Part shown: positions 11,812 to 21,319 of the stretch, one piece after another | Numbering within the stretch: position 1 is the first letter of the stretch | How the letters are laid out: each line of letters opens with the position of its first letter | From: Zanthoxylum bungeanum | Lineage: Eukaryota > Streptophyta > Magnoliopsida > Sapindales > Rutaceae | NCBI GenBank assembly: GCA_019454045.1 | Contig: SKCR01007816.1 | Coordinates: 248,001-312,000 of the forward strand | Reading direction: 5' to 3' | Length of the DNA: 64,000 bases | Notes under the pieces: generated by a model | What the model was told of the DNA's origin: nothing | Database searches by the model: none | The model's input: only the letters and a program-made list of their open reading frames with translations | Made by a program: the position numbers and the translations under genes

Positions 11812-12860
11812 GATCTCATAAGCATGGTGGCATTCTTTTGTGAAATAGAAGGGAACGTCTTTCTACAGTAGGTTGCACAATGGTTTGGCAATCTCGGAGA
11901 AATATTTGATGAATCTTCTGTAAAATCTTGCGTGCCCAAGAAATATTCGAATCCCTTTGACGGATGATGGTGGAGGCAGTTTCTCTATCATCTCAATCTT
12001 TGCTTTATCTACCTCAATTCCCTTATGTGAGATCTAATGTCCCAAGATAATGCCTTCATGCACCATGAAGTAGCATTTCTCCCAATTCAGTACTAGATTA
12101 GTGTCTTCACATCTTCTGTAAAATCCTGCATGCCCAAGAAAACTTCGAATCCCTTTGACGAATGATGGTGGAGGCAGTTTCTCTATCGTCTCAATATTTG
12201 CTTTATCTACCTCAATTCCCTTCTGTGAGATCCGATGTCCCAAGAAAATGCCTTCATGCACCATGAAGTGGAATTTCTCCCAATTCAGTACTAGATTAGT
12301 GTCTTCATCTAGTCATTGTTCTCGTCAGAATTAGCTCATTCTTCTTATTAGTAACTATAGTCATTCCTCCTTTCTTGGGTACACATTGCATAGGGCTTAC
12401 CCAAGAGCTGTCATAGATGGGGTAGTTAATACCTGCATCCAACCACTTGATGATTTCTTTCTTCACTACTTCCTTCATGATTTGATTCAGCCTTTATTGA
12501 TGCTCCACTGTAGCTGTGTATTCATCATTCATCAAGATTTTACGCATGCAAAATTATGGACTGATGTCTCGTATGTTTGCTATAGTCCAGCCAATAGCTC
12601 TCTTGTGCTCACGTAGCACTCTTAGCAACTTATCCTCATGCACCCAAGATAGAGACGATACAATAATAACGGGTAATTCATAAGAGTTCTCCAAGTATGC
12701 ATAACAGAGAGGGCTTGGAAGTGGCTTTAGTTCCAACTGTGGTGGTTCTTCTATCGAGGGCTTGACTCGTCTTTTTATTGGTAGTTCCAAGCTTTCTACC
12801 TGCAGTGTCGATCTGAAGTGAGGGGCTCCATTAAGATAGTTTATACATTCCAGAATCTCC
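11811..12860 (-). pseudogene. Athila F reverse transcriptase, catalytic core deleted, segment duplicated
   Basis: The N-terminal linker (ELKPLPSPLCYAYLE at about 12680-12720) and thumb-side motifs (VLNWEKCYFMVHEG, ILGHRISQKGIEVD, SFLGHAGFYRR) are visible. The stretch that should carry the PFGL and MDD active-site motifs is absent: around 12306-12330 the sequence jumps from the post-MDD region to the pre-palm region. A direct duplication of about 197 bp (11912-12109 and 12111-12307) repeats the VLNWEK-to-FYRR segment. The enzyme cannot be active. Confidence 0.8.
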
Positions 12861-12864
12861 TCAT

Positions 12865-13560
12865 CTAATTTTTTATCAAATTTGTTGGTGATACATGCTT
12901 CAAGTTTGTCAGTGAAAGATTGCATTGCATTCGTATCTGGATGACCCTATCTATTATGTTAAGTCTAATGCATTCCTCATCTCCTTCGTCATTTGGGAAT
13001 TTCATAGCTTTAAACACATTGAACCTTACTTCTTGGTCTTGCACACTCATGGTTAGCTCACCTTTTTGCACATCTATAATGGTTTGACCTGTTGCCAAGA
13101 ATGGTCTCCCGAGGATGATGGGCATCTCTCTGTCCTCCTCCATGTCTAGCACAGTGAAATCTGCTGGGAAAAAGAATTTTTCCACCTTGACAAGTACATC
13201 TTCCACTACTCCTCTTGGATATGTGAGTGATCTGTCAGTAAGTTACAGGGTGACTGAGGTGGGCTTTGCTTCTCAAAGTTGTAGTTTCATGTAGATAGAT
13301 AAAGGCATCATATTAATACTAGCACCCAAATCACATAAAGCCTAACCAAAGTAATGGTTCCCAATGGTGCAAGGGATGGTGAAACTACCAAGATCCTTCA
13401 ATTTTGGGGGGAGCTTCCTGTGAATAATTGTGCTGCATTCTTCTGTAAGTGCTACAGTTTCGAAATCGCCCAATTTTTGCTTTCTTGAAAAACATCTTTC
13501 ATGAATTTGACATAACTGGGCATCTGCTCCAATGCTTTTGCAAATGGAATGTTGATGTGC
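12865..13560 (-). pseudogene. Athila F aspartic protease region
   Basis: The minus strand encodes ILGRPFLATGQTIIDVQKGELTM in the order seen in Athila proteases (the ILGRPFLA flap-to-core motif), preceded by VLVKVEKFFFPADFTVLDMEED. The upstream catalytic D-L-G-A region around 13310-13340 lies in a stop-broken frame. The protease would process the gag-pol polyprotein. Element C has the same region in one open frame at 28538-29482. Confidence 0.75.
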
Positions 13561-13589
13561 AGTTTTTTGGAAATTTCAAGGAATCAAGC

Positions 13590-15116
13590 AAATTACTTAT
13601 CTAGCTTGTGTTTCTGGAGACGCTGCTGAGAAGGTGGTGGTGGAGTTAATCTTTCTAGATCACTTTCTCTTGACTCATTTTCTTCCGTCTTTGGATCTTT
13701 TTTATTGCTTTCTTTTGGAACTTCCTCATTAGATGCTTTGACTCCAACATCTTTATTAATCTCAGTGCCATTATTCAAGGTGATAGCTTGATATTGCTAC
13801 TTCCCTCTGCTCCTTGGATTTGGTTCTTTGTCAGTAGGAATGATGTCTTGTGGTCTATAGCTCTGAGCATTGGCCAGTTGTCCCAATTGATTCTCCAGTG
13901 CCTTCAAAGATGTTGTTTGACTTTGAAAGAAAGCGTCATATTTGGCTACTTACTTTTTGAGCATCTCGGAAAGCAAATCTTTTATTCATCGTTGGAATCT
14001 AGGTGGATGATTGTTCTTTGCAATTGATCCCTGCCCAGAAGTATTGCTCCATGCGAAGTTGGGATGATTCATCCAGCCTGGATTATAGGTATTGGAGTAG
14101 GGATTGTGTCATTGTCTGTTGAAGTTGCTGACATAGTTCACAGACTCATCATGTGGGTTGTTAGATTCTGCCTTTGGCCCTTCTCCATATGGTGCACTTA
14201 TAGATCCAATATTGTTCACAGCTTGCATTCTAAGGATTTCCAGGCATTTGCAGATTTGATCCAGTTTGGCATTCACAGCTGTGTTAACTCCTACTTCATG
14301 GATTTCTGCTACTCCATAAGTCGAAATCCTCTATGTTGGCCACAATGAGTTGTTGTTGGTCATTTCTTCTATCAAATACCAAGCTTTATCTTCTCATTTT
14401 CCCATTAGTACAGCTCCAGCAACTGCATCTACTGTGGTCTTTATCAATCCAGTCAGCCCATTGTAGAAAGTTTGGACTTGCCGCCATTTTTGCAATCTCA
14501 TGGTGGGGATATTTTCGGAGCAGTTCCTTATATCTTTCCCATGCCTCACAAAAGGATTCTGAGTCGTGTTGCACAAAGGATGTGATGTCATTTCTCAACT
14601 TTGCTGTCCTGGCTGGGGGAAAGTATTTGGCAAGGAACATGGTGGCAAGGTTGTTCCAAGTGGTTATGGAACCTGCTAGTAGTGAATGAAGCCAGCCTTT
14701 AGCTCTATCTTTCAAGGAATATGGGAATACATGCAAGTGCATTGCTTCGTCTGCCTCTCGGTTGTAGTTGAATGTTCCACAAACTTCCAGGAAGTTGCTG
14801 ATATTAGCATTGGGATCTTCAATTGCACTTCCCCTAAACTAGACTGAGTGTTGTATCATTTGAATGCATGTTTTGATGTCACAAGCGTTTGCGGGTAAAG
14901 GTGGAAGTACAATGCATGATATGAAGCCGTCAACCACCAGAATTATTCTGTCTCGAGTGAGAATTGGTGGTGCTGCTTCCAAAGGTTCAGGTTATTGATT
15001 ATCCATGTTAAGCAGTGCTTGGTGGTTTTCTTGCTTTTCTCTTCTTAATTGTCTGAGAGTTCTTTCAATTTGTAGGTCAAGTGGATGAAATTCAAAGCTT
15101 TTGCTTCTTCTCATGA
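13590..15116 (-). pseudogene. Athila F gag
   Basis: The minus-strand start is near 15116 (MRRSKSFEF, then RQLRRE). About 14742-14386 carries the Athila gag core: FPYSLKDRAKGWLHSL, ITTWNNLATMFLAKYFPPA, KLRNDITSFVQ and EAWERYKELLRKYPHHE. Downstream frames (13778-13593) encode the lysine/glutamate-rich linker before protease. Several stops and frameshifts interrupt it. An intact reading of CTGGCTGGGGGAAAG at about 14610 shows the sequence into which element B inserted in the related element C. Confidence 0.85.
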
Positions 15117-15222
15117 AGTGTTTGAGAAACTGAAACAGAAGAAACAATAAAAATAAGTAAAATCCTTAGACAAAAGTAAATTATCTAGCCTCAAAATTAA
15201 TAATAAAAGATAAATAAGTCCC

Positions 15223-15239
15223 CGGCAAGGGCGCCAAAA
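15223..15239 (-). other. Primer binding site, Athila F
   Basis: The minus strand reads TGGCGCCCTTGCCGGGG, one change from the Athila primer site (tRNA-Asp type by family knowledge). It lies just inside the LTR end TTGATCGG at 15242. Confidence 0.75.
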
Positions 15240-15241
15240 AC

Positions 15242-15685
15242 TTGATCGGCGGTAAATGCACGTTACGCAAGCGCACGTATCGCTTAAGTAGTATAAATAC
15301 ATCGATCCCTCGAGGACTTATAACTTATGCTATTAATTTATGAAGCTAAATTTCTACAAGTATTTAATTGCAATTGATTGTTGATTGGATGGTGATTTAA
15401 TCTAAAAAAACAAATAAATTAAACTAAGGTAGATTCCAAAATTAATTAATGATATGAAAATATCCAGGGTTGTGAATCCTCCCAATATTCTACTAAGGAT
15501 GAGTTGATTAAATTATACTTGTGCAATATGCTGACTTATTAACCTGGAACACGAAGATATGCATAAGCCTCTTTCGATGGTCGAATGTAAACATCCAAAG
15601 TAACTCGATTAACTATGTGTCTATGTTAATTAAGAAACCCCGAATTCATTAAGTTTAAGTTCTAATTGTCGCTACACCCGCCATA
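15242..15685 (-). repeat. 5' LTR fragment of Athila F
   Basis: Starts TGATCGGCGGTAAATGC on the plus strand and matches the first roughly 450 bp of the solo LTR at 53170-54798. It ends abruptly at about 15685 in GGTATATTT, where hAT sequence takes over. Confidence 0.8.
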
Positions 15686-16255
15686 CAGGTATATTTGGAA
15701 AGCGAGACAGTCTTCATTACATCCAAGCACTTTAAAAGCAACAACATGTGTGGATGATTGGACCCGAGCTGATCTGAGGCTACAAGAAGGTGCCCCCAGT
15801 GACTATGAAGACTTGTTCGACAATGCATCTGCAAATGCAAGCAGAACGAGAGCTGAAGGATCAACAATATTCACAGATAATGATGATGAGTATATAATTA
15901 TAAGGGAAAATTATATAAAAAAATGTAATGAAACTACGTGAGCTTTGATTCTTCTCACCCTAAAAGGATACGTAAGCAACTTAAGTTTTTAAAAATTTAA
16001 GTTTAAGCTATTTTATTTTATTTTTAATTTAAGTTTTTAATTTATTGTAATATAAATTCAAATTAATAATTTAAAATTAATAAATTTCAAATCCCATTTT
16101 TATTTTTTTAAAAAATTAAAATTAAAATTTTAAATTAATTAAAAAATCCGGAATCGAACCAAAACCGAACCGGAATCGTTTGGATCGGTTCTGTTTCCCG
16201 GTTCCACAAGTGTGGAACTGGAAACAAGACGGTTCGGTTCTGGTTCAAAACCTAC
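15686..16255 (+). pseudogene. Second copy of hAT transposase C-terminus and subterminal region
   Basis: Begins TTTGGAAAGCGAGACAG and matches 9232-9785 closely. It includes the frame KATTCVDDWTRADLRLQE (hATC dimerisation region, 15666-15941, open except at its ends) and the GAACCGGAATCG-type subterminal repeats at about 16150-16250. Together with the following LTR fragment it forms a duplication of 9232-10645. Confidence 0.8.
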
Positions 16256-16790
16256 TTTAACCGGAAACTAACATAATCTATCGATCGATCCAATTCGTTT
16301 TGTTTTCACTCGGATTCTACCAAATACACATATTCAATATGCTAATGCTCAAATAATTCAATTCATGCAATTACGCTATGTACAAAGCTATCGGAAACTT
16401 CCGATCGTTTAACGATAAACTTGAAATTAGCGAGTTTTTACCGGGAGGTCTAACCGAGATTTCGAGGGCAAATATGGACACCAACAAATCCAACAAATAC
16501 GCTGGAATCGACGGAATTTCGATCAAAGCTATTGTTCACTCGTGGGTCACTATTTACTGAAGCTTTCTCATCGTTTCGAGTGCAAGCGTACACGAAACGG
16601 AAAATCTGTCACCACCAACTTGTAGTACTCTCTGATAGCTTCGATTTGACGGGTGACTCGGGCCATGAAATGAAATGACGAGCCAGGATCGGAAAACCCA
16701 AGCCCGCGTGAATCTCTCTTTTTTTTTCACCGTTCACTAGCGCTCTGGGGCTACCACCGGCTACCACAAGATAGAGGGGTGGCCGGCGCA
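16256..16790 (-). repeat. LTR fragment, left half of a copy split by Athila element C
   Basis: Matches 9786-10325 and about 6040-6580 of the complete LTR. The copy stops at 16790 (CCGGCGCA) and continues exactly at 51593 (GCGCACCCC). The duplicated five bases GCGCA are the target-site duplication of element C. Confidence 0.8.
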
Positions 16791-18389
16791 TGATCTATGT
16801 GAAATCAATCACGTTACGCAAACGCACGTATCGTTCAAGTAGTATAAAATATATCGATCCCACAAGGACTTATTACTTTATGCTATTAATTTATTGAAGT
16901 TAAATTTCTACAAGTATCTAAAAATTGATTGTTGTTTGGATGTTGATTTTATCTAAAAACTAGTAAATAAAACGATGCAAAAGTAAATTCTAAAAAGTAA
17001 TCAATATTATGAAAACTATCTAGAGTTGTGAATCCTTCCAATATTCCTCTAAAGATGAAGTGATTATCTTATGCTTGTGTAATATGTCAGTTTATTAACA
17101 TGGAACACGAAGATATGCAAAAGCCTCTTCCGATGGTCAGATGCAAACACCCAAAGTAACCCAATTAACTATATTCATGTGTTAACTAAGAAAATCTGAA
17201 TTCATTATGGTCAAGTTCCAATTATGGCAACCCACGCTCGACAAGTATATTCCTATCCTGGAAGGAAATCTCTAAGGTGAGATCGTGAGCTATTGAGTCT
17301 AAGGCTGAAACCTAAAATCCATTTTCCAAGTTCATTTTAAGTTTACCACATTAATCTTATTGGAGGCCAATCAACAAGACACAAAATAATCAACTTATAA
17401 AACTAATGATATTGGAATTCATCATAACCCTAGATAATGTATCTAGTTACAACACATACCTAGGATTTCTAAAGACATAAATAAACAAAACATCATAAAA
17501 CAAGTTGAAATCTAAAAAGTTAAAATAAAATAATAAAATAAAATGCTGGAGTTAGGGGATCCACTTTTAATATTTCAAATCTAGAAATCTCTATTATTAT
17601 AATATATAAATTTGCATGAATTACCAACCGACCATATAGGCGGTATACAATTAAGTCAAAATTTAATTAAGTCCAACCGAACATATAGACGGTATCCAAT
17701 TAAGTCATGATTAAGAATAATTTAATTAAGTCCAACCGACCATAAAGGCGATATCCAATTAAGTCAGGTTTTAAATAATTTATATATTATAAAATAAGGG
17801 AGATTAATTTAAATTATAATAATAAAAGTTTCACCTTTCACCCCATCAGAAAGAAGTTATCTACTCATGCTTTAAATAAAAAAAACAAAGTTTTATTACT
17901 AAAATAAAAAGAAAATACAAGAAAACTTAAATAAACACACAATATACTCTCTTCTTAATATTCCAGAGAAATTCCCCAGAAGAAAATATGAATTTTCCTT
18001 CTAATTTGGGCTTCTATTTATAGGCTCCAAAAACGGTGCGTGTCGCGACGCAAAACACATGTGCGTCGCGACGCGCACTATAGTGGTGTCGGCAGGTTAA
18101 TTATTGTGTCGACGTCGCGACGCGGGCTACAGTGGATGATGTGTGTCGGCAGGAAGCTTCGGTGTATAATTGCTTACGCGTCACGACGCGTATAGTACTC
18201 TATGTCGCGACGCGCATTGTAAAATTCCAATTTTTCCCTTTTGATCCAAATTTCATCGTTTTAGCCCCGATTTGATTCAAGTGAGTCTCGATATTTTATT
18301 TATCTATAAAATAAAAGCTAAAACATCAAAATATTCATAAAACTCGAGAAACTATATAAAATAAATATTGATATATTTTTCGCTCATCA
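16791..18389 (-). repeat. 3' LTR of Athila element C
   Basis: Runs from TGATCTATG to CGCTCATCA (1599 bp). It matches the 49950-51592 LTR except for about 60 bp near the left end that the other copy lacks. It contains three diverged units of about 60 bp (about 17620-17770) with AATTAAGTCCAACCGACC and a cluster of TCGCGA palindromes (18040-18215) upstream of the TATA box. Confidence 0.9.
18015..18022 (-). promoter_or_regulatory. TATA box of Athila LTR
   Basis: TATAAATA on the minus strand within CCTATAAATAGAAG. The same sequence sits at 51175-51182 and at 54480-54487 in the solo LTR. Just upstream (higher coordinates) lies the cluster of GTCGCGAC-type palindromes. Confidence 0.65.
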
Positions 18390-18402
18390 CACCCCCAAAA
18401 CT
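18390..18402 (-). other. Polypurine tract, Athila C
   Basis: The minus strand reads TTTTGGGGGTG directly before the 3' LTR start TGATGAGCG, the expected position and composition for plus-strand priming. Confidence 0.7.
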
Positions 18403-19680
18403 AACACTTTGCTAGTCTTCGAGCAAAACAAATAAAACAAAATGAAATAATCAACTTTAAAATAAAATTAAACTAAGCCAATTTCGTAGGGTTCACGGTT
18501 GCATTTAGCGTATGCAACAAGCCTTTAAACCCCTAGGTGCCACTAGTGGATGAGTTGTAGTGTCGTGAGGGCTTACAGTGACGATACCCACAAACGTTAG
18601 TCCAATGTACAATCAAAAAGAAAATAAAAAGATAAACAAGTTAGTAACTAAACAAGTGAAATTCTTATCCAAGTTAATAGTTGTTTTATTTCTTTCCAAA
18701 TTACCAAATAAGTAAATTCTCCGATTATTTTTACCATTCTCCATATACACAACTAACAAGGCATTAATCAATTTATTGTGCCCACAATATTCATAAGTGT
18801 AGTTGAAAAGAGAGTAATATTTTTGTCCTAAAGTTATATTAGAATTCACACATTTTTTGGCAATGGAATTTTTATTCTTTTTTTTTAAAAAAAATAACAT
18901 CTTCAATCCTTGTAGCGAGCTTTGGGCCAGTGACTCCCAAACCAGTTGGCTTTAGGGCACTAGGTTTTAAGACACCCCTACGGACTTAATTACTCTAATC
19001 TCAGATGTTAAAATTTTATTGTTTGACGTGAACAGTCATTGGTTTCTAAGGCAAGACGTCCGGTTACTAAGTAAAAACTTTATTATTATTAACTCAGGCT
19101 TTACCGTTTGACACGAACAGTCACTGTTTACTGAGGCAAGACATCTGGTTACTAAGTAAAAGCATGGTTAATTATTTATATACACATTTTTTTTTAAAGT
19201 CCATCGTTTTTTACTTGCTACTTCTAATAAACTAGAGCACTAAATATTAGAAACTTTCACATACAACTCATGTTTGTATGTTACCATGTATGTTGATAAT
19301 ACCTGTCAAATGAGCATATGAAGATCAAATTTAGTCAATATTATGGAGAATTCACGAATTTAAATAATTGAAAAGGAAATAAACAAAGATTAACTTGTTA
19401 CGAATTAGGCTGAGATATGTCTGAGGAGCAGAAACTCCTTACACAACTATCTCAAACACAATTCCACTTGGTTTGTAAAGTTAAAAAAAAAAATCATTTT
19501 TTTTGTATTTTTGAATAAAAACAAATCAAAAACAACACAAAGAAAAATAAAAACAAGACATTATTCAACTATTCCCTCCCCCAAACCTAATTGAGATATT
19601 GTCCCCAATGTCTAAAAAGAAGAATAAGAGTTTAGAAGACAGTACATGGTTAGCGTGGAATTCTACATCTAAAAAGAAAA
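18403..19680 (-). other. 3' untranslated region of Athila C
   Basis: No supported coding region. It holds a diverged direct repeat of about 85 bp (about 19015-19165, with GACACGAACAGTCAC, GGCAAGAC and GGTTACTAAGTAAAA) and an inner purine-rich GGTTTGGGGGAGGG at about 19568-19582 (minus), resembling a second polypurine tract. Element E has a comparable inner tract near 23608. The rest is AT-rich filler. Confidence 0.55.
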
Positions 19681-20334
19681 CTAAAGGTTAAGATCCAGAT
19701 TTATCTGACGCTTCTTATCACGAACATTATCAGACCAGTTCAAGTTGGAAATGGTAGGGTCAATATTTGGTTCAAACGTCAAGAGTTGTTCAATTAAATT
19801 ATTGGTTGTTCTGACAGTGAAGATGATATCTTTTACGGGTTTTGAAAGGAACCCATTTCTCCTGGCATCTTCAAGAAACACAAAAAGAAAGTCAAAAAAT
19901 CCATCAACATTAAACAATCCAATTGGTTTCTAGTGTATGTTCAAGTTCGCCCAAGATATCACTGTGAAAATTTCCTTCATCGTGCCCAAGCCACCTGGCA
20001 AAACAATAAAAGCATCAACACGATTAATCATTTCAATAAGCCATTCGGACATACCTGACATGATGTATTCCTCTCCGTTTGATTGTCCGATAAGATTTGT
20101 GTCTGCCAAAGGTTTTGGAATGATCCCAAAAACTCGACTGCCTCCTTCTTGTACGGCTATTGAAACGTATCCCATCAGTCCAAGATTGCCACCGCCATAT
20201 ACTAAGTGCATATTCCTCTCAGCCATGACTCTACACAATTCTTTTGCTGCCTCAACAAATTCTGGTTTAGATCAAGAACTAGTTCCACATAACACACAGA
20301 TGTTAACGACTTTTCTTCTTGAAGTTGCTTCCAT
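19681..20334 (-). pseudogene. LOG-like cytokinin riboside 5'-monophosphate phosphoribohydrolase, intronless, two stops
   Basis: LOG enzymes release active cytokinin bases from their riboside monophosphates. From the ATG at 20334 one frame of 218 codons, the normal LOG length, runs to 19681 with stops only at codon 21 (20274-20272, TGA) and codon 135 (19932-19930, TAG). Visible motifs: an N-terminal VVNICVLCGTSS (Rossmann-like first strand), LVYGGGNLGLMG, GIIPKPL, DAFIVLPGGLGTMKEIF (the family PGGxGTxxE signature) and KPIGLFNVDGFFD. An Arg expected in the SERIAKM-like helix before the signature is Trp here (MSEWLIEM), which would probably impair catalysis. Plant LOG genes normally have several introns; none is seen, so capture through RNA is likely. 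It sits in sense between integrase and the 3' LTR of element C. Confidence 0.85.
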
Positions 20335-20732
20335 TTTTTTCTCTTTATTCTCTCTAATCTAGATGTGTTGAAGGGAGCAATGACGAGATGAATTTATAGA
20401 TCCTGAAAAAGGTGAGTAATAATTGCACTAATATCTGCCAAATGAAAATTATTAGCTTAACAGTAAATTAAATCGTGAAAGTCAAAATGTCTGGATCTTG
20501 TCGGCAAAAATAAAAGGAATCAAAATAAAGCAAACCACAATCATTAGTTAAAGACAAAGAAATTAAAACAAAAATATGTACATGGAGTCGTGATTGTGGC
20601 TCACATCTTTCTCTTGTTTTACGTCCAGTAACGGCTTGAATGACCTCTATGGGTCGGGGATAGCTTCCCATCCAATTTTCTTATAAATTGGCAAACATGG
20701 TCTTTTAAAGTCATATTTCCAAGACTAAATTG
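20335..20732 (-). other. Spacer between LOG-like and virus-like relics
   Basis: About 400 bp without a supported gene. It includes the LOG leader and an open stretch (20671-20468 minus) of 67 codons with no recognised motif. On the minus strand the first part, after the virus-like frame ends at 20733, could be its 3' flank. Confidence 0.4.
20391..20398 (-). promoter_or_regulatory. TATA-like box upstream of LOG-like sequence
   Basis: The minus strand reads TATAAATT about 57 bp upstream of the LOG-like ATG, followed by a CATCTCGTCATTGC stretch that could hold a start site. A splice-acceptor-like CTTTTTCAG lies a few bases before it. Function unproven; it may be a carried-over promoter edge or chance. 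Confidence 0.3.
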
Positions 20733-21189
20733 TTATCTTTCTCCTCGGAAATGTGTATGTAAATTGCGAATCACGTGATGGATATATCCAATAGGATGCG
20801 TCTCAGGAGTCAATGATATGTCATCTAAAGAATCCTTACTCATGTCATCCCTAATGAATTTTATTTTATCTTCGCGATTATCAAACACCATTCCTAAAGA
20901 ACGACAATGAGTATTGCATAGCGTGCACATTTATAACAAACACCTAATCGTTTAGCTCTTCTTTTCTTAGCATAAGTGCTTTTTCCTAAACCAGGCAGGA
21001 ATGAAATGAAATAGTCAGATGACTCACCTGACAAGCGGACTTGTGCTTCAATTATCCAACGAATATCATTAAGAATAACTTGGATCATAGAATCCTCATT
21101 CTTTCAATACGCGCTTTGTAGACTTTCATCAGAGAGTTTTGAGGGAGAGAAGAAAAATGCTTGTGAAGATTTGTGAAAGTTTCCTCCAT
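20733..21189 (-). pseudogene. Betaflexivirus-like nucleic-acid-binding protein relic (endogenous viral sequence), two frameshifts
   Basis: Read on the minus strand from the ATG at 21189, the coding potential passes through three frames: 21189-21085, about 21100-20894 and 20930-20733. The middle part carries a basic run, GKSTYAKKRRAKRLG, immediately followed by CYKC. The third frame gives a further Cys/His pair and then a charged region with KIKFIRDD and ISLTPETHP. A GxSxxAxxRRA-type basic motif followed by a Cys-rich finger is the hallmark of the small 3'-proximal nucleic-acid-binding proteins of carlaviruses and vitiviruses (Betaflexiviridae), some of which suppress RNA silencing. Total length is roughly 150 codons, somewhat longer than those proteins. 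It lies in the env position of Athila C, 19 bases after a splice acceptor. Alternatives: an unrelated zinc-finger ORF or an Athila-specific env relic. No database check was possible. Confidence 0.5.
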
Positions 21190-21207
21190 TTTTATCTTGT
21201 GACTTTT

Positions 21208-21225
21208 CCTACAAAAATAAAACAC
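21208..21225 (-). promoter_or_regulatory. Splice-acceptor-like site before the env-position ORF
   Basis: The minus strand reads GTTTTATTTTTGTAG then GAAAAG; AG is at 21210-21209. A comparable acceptor (TTTATGCAG then GTGTTAG, about 23757) occurs at the same place in element E. Athila env-like ORFs are known to be expressed from spliced RNA, so this would join the LTR leader to the ORF starting at 21189. Confidence 0.5.
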
Positions 21226-21319
21226 AAATAAGAAAACACACAATATCTCAATATATACAGAATGCATGGGTTGCCTCCCTGCTAGCGCTAAGTATAACGT
21301 CTTCAGCCAGACATGATTG

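Larger units (their letters stand above)
10646..15685 (-). mobile_element. Athila-lineage LTR retrotransposon F, truncated at both ends
   Basis: Minus-strand order: LTR fragment (15685-15242), primer site (15239-15223), gag, protease, reverse transcriptase, RNase H, and an integrase cut off at about 10650. The 3' half of integrase, the 3' untranslated region and the 3' LTR are missing. The LTR stops at 15685 inside GGTATATTT and continues as hAT sequence, suggesting a join at a short shared sequence. Similar in sequence and orientation to element C but a separate, older-looking copy. The interior contains several stops and a local duplication in reverse transcriptase. Confidence 0.8.
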
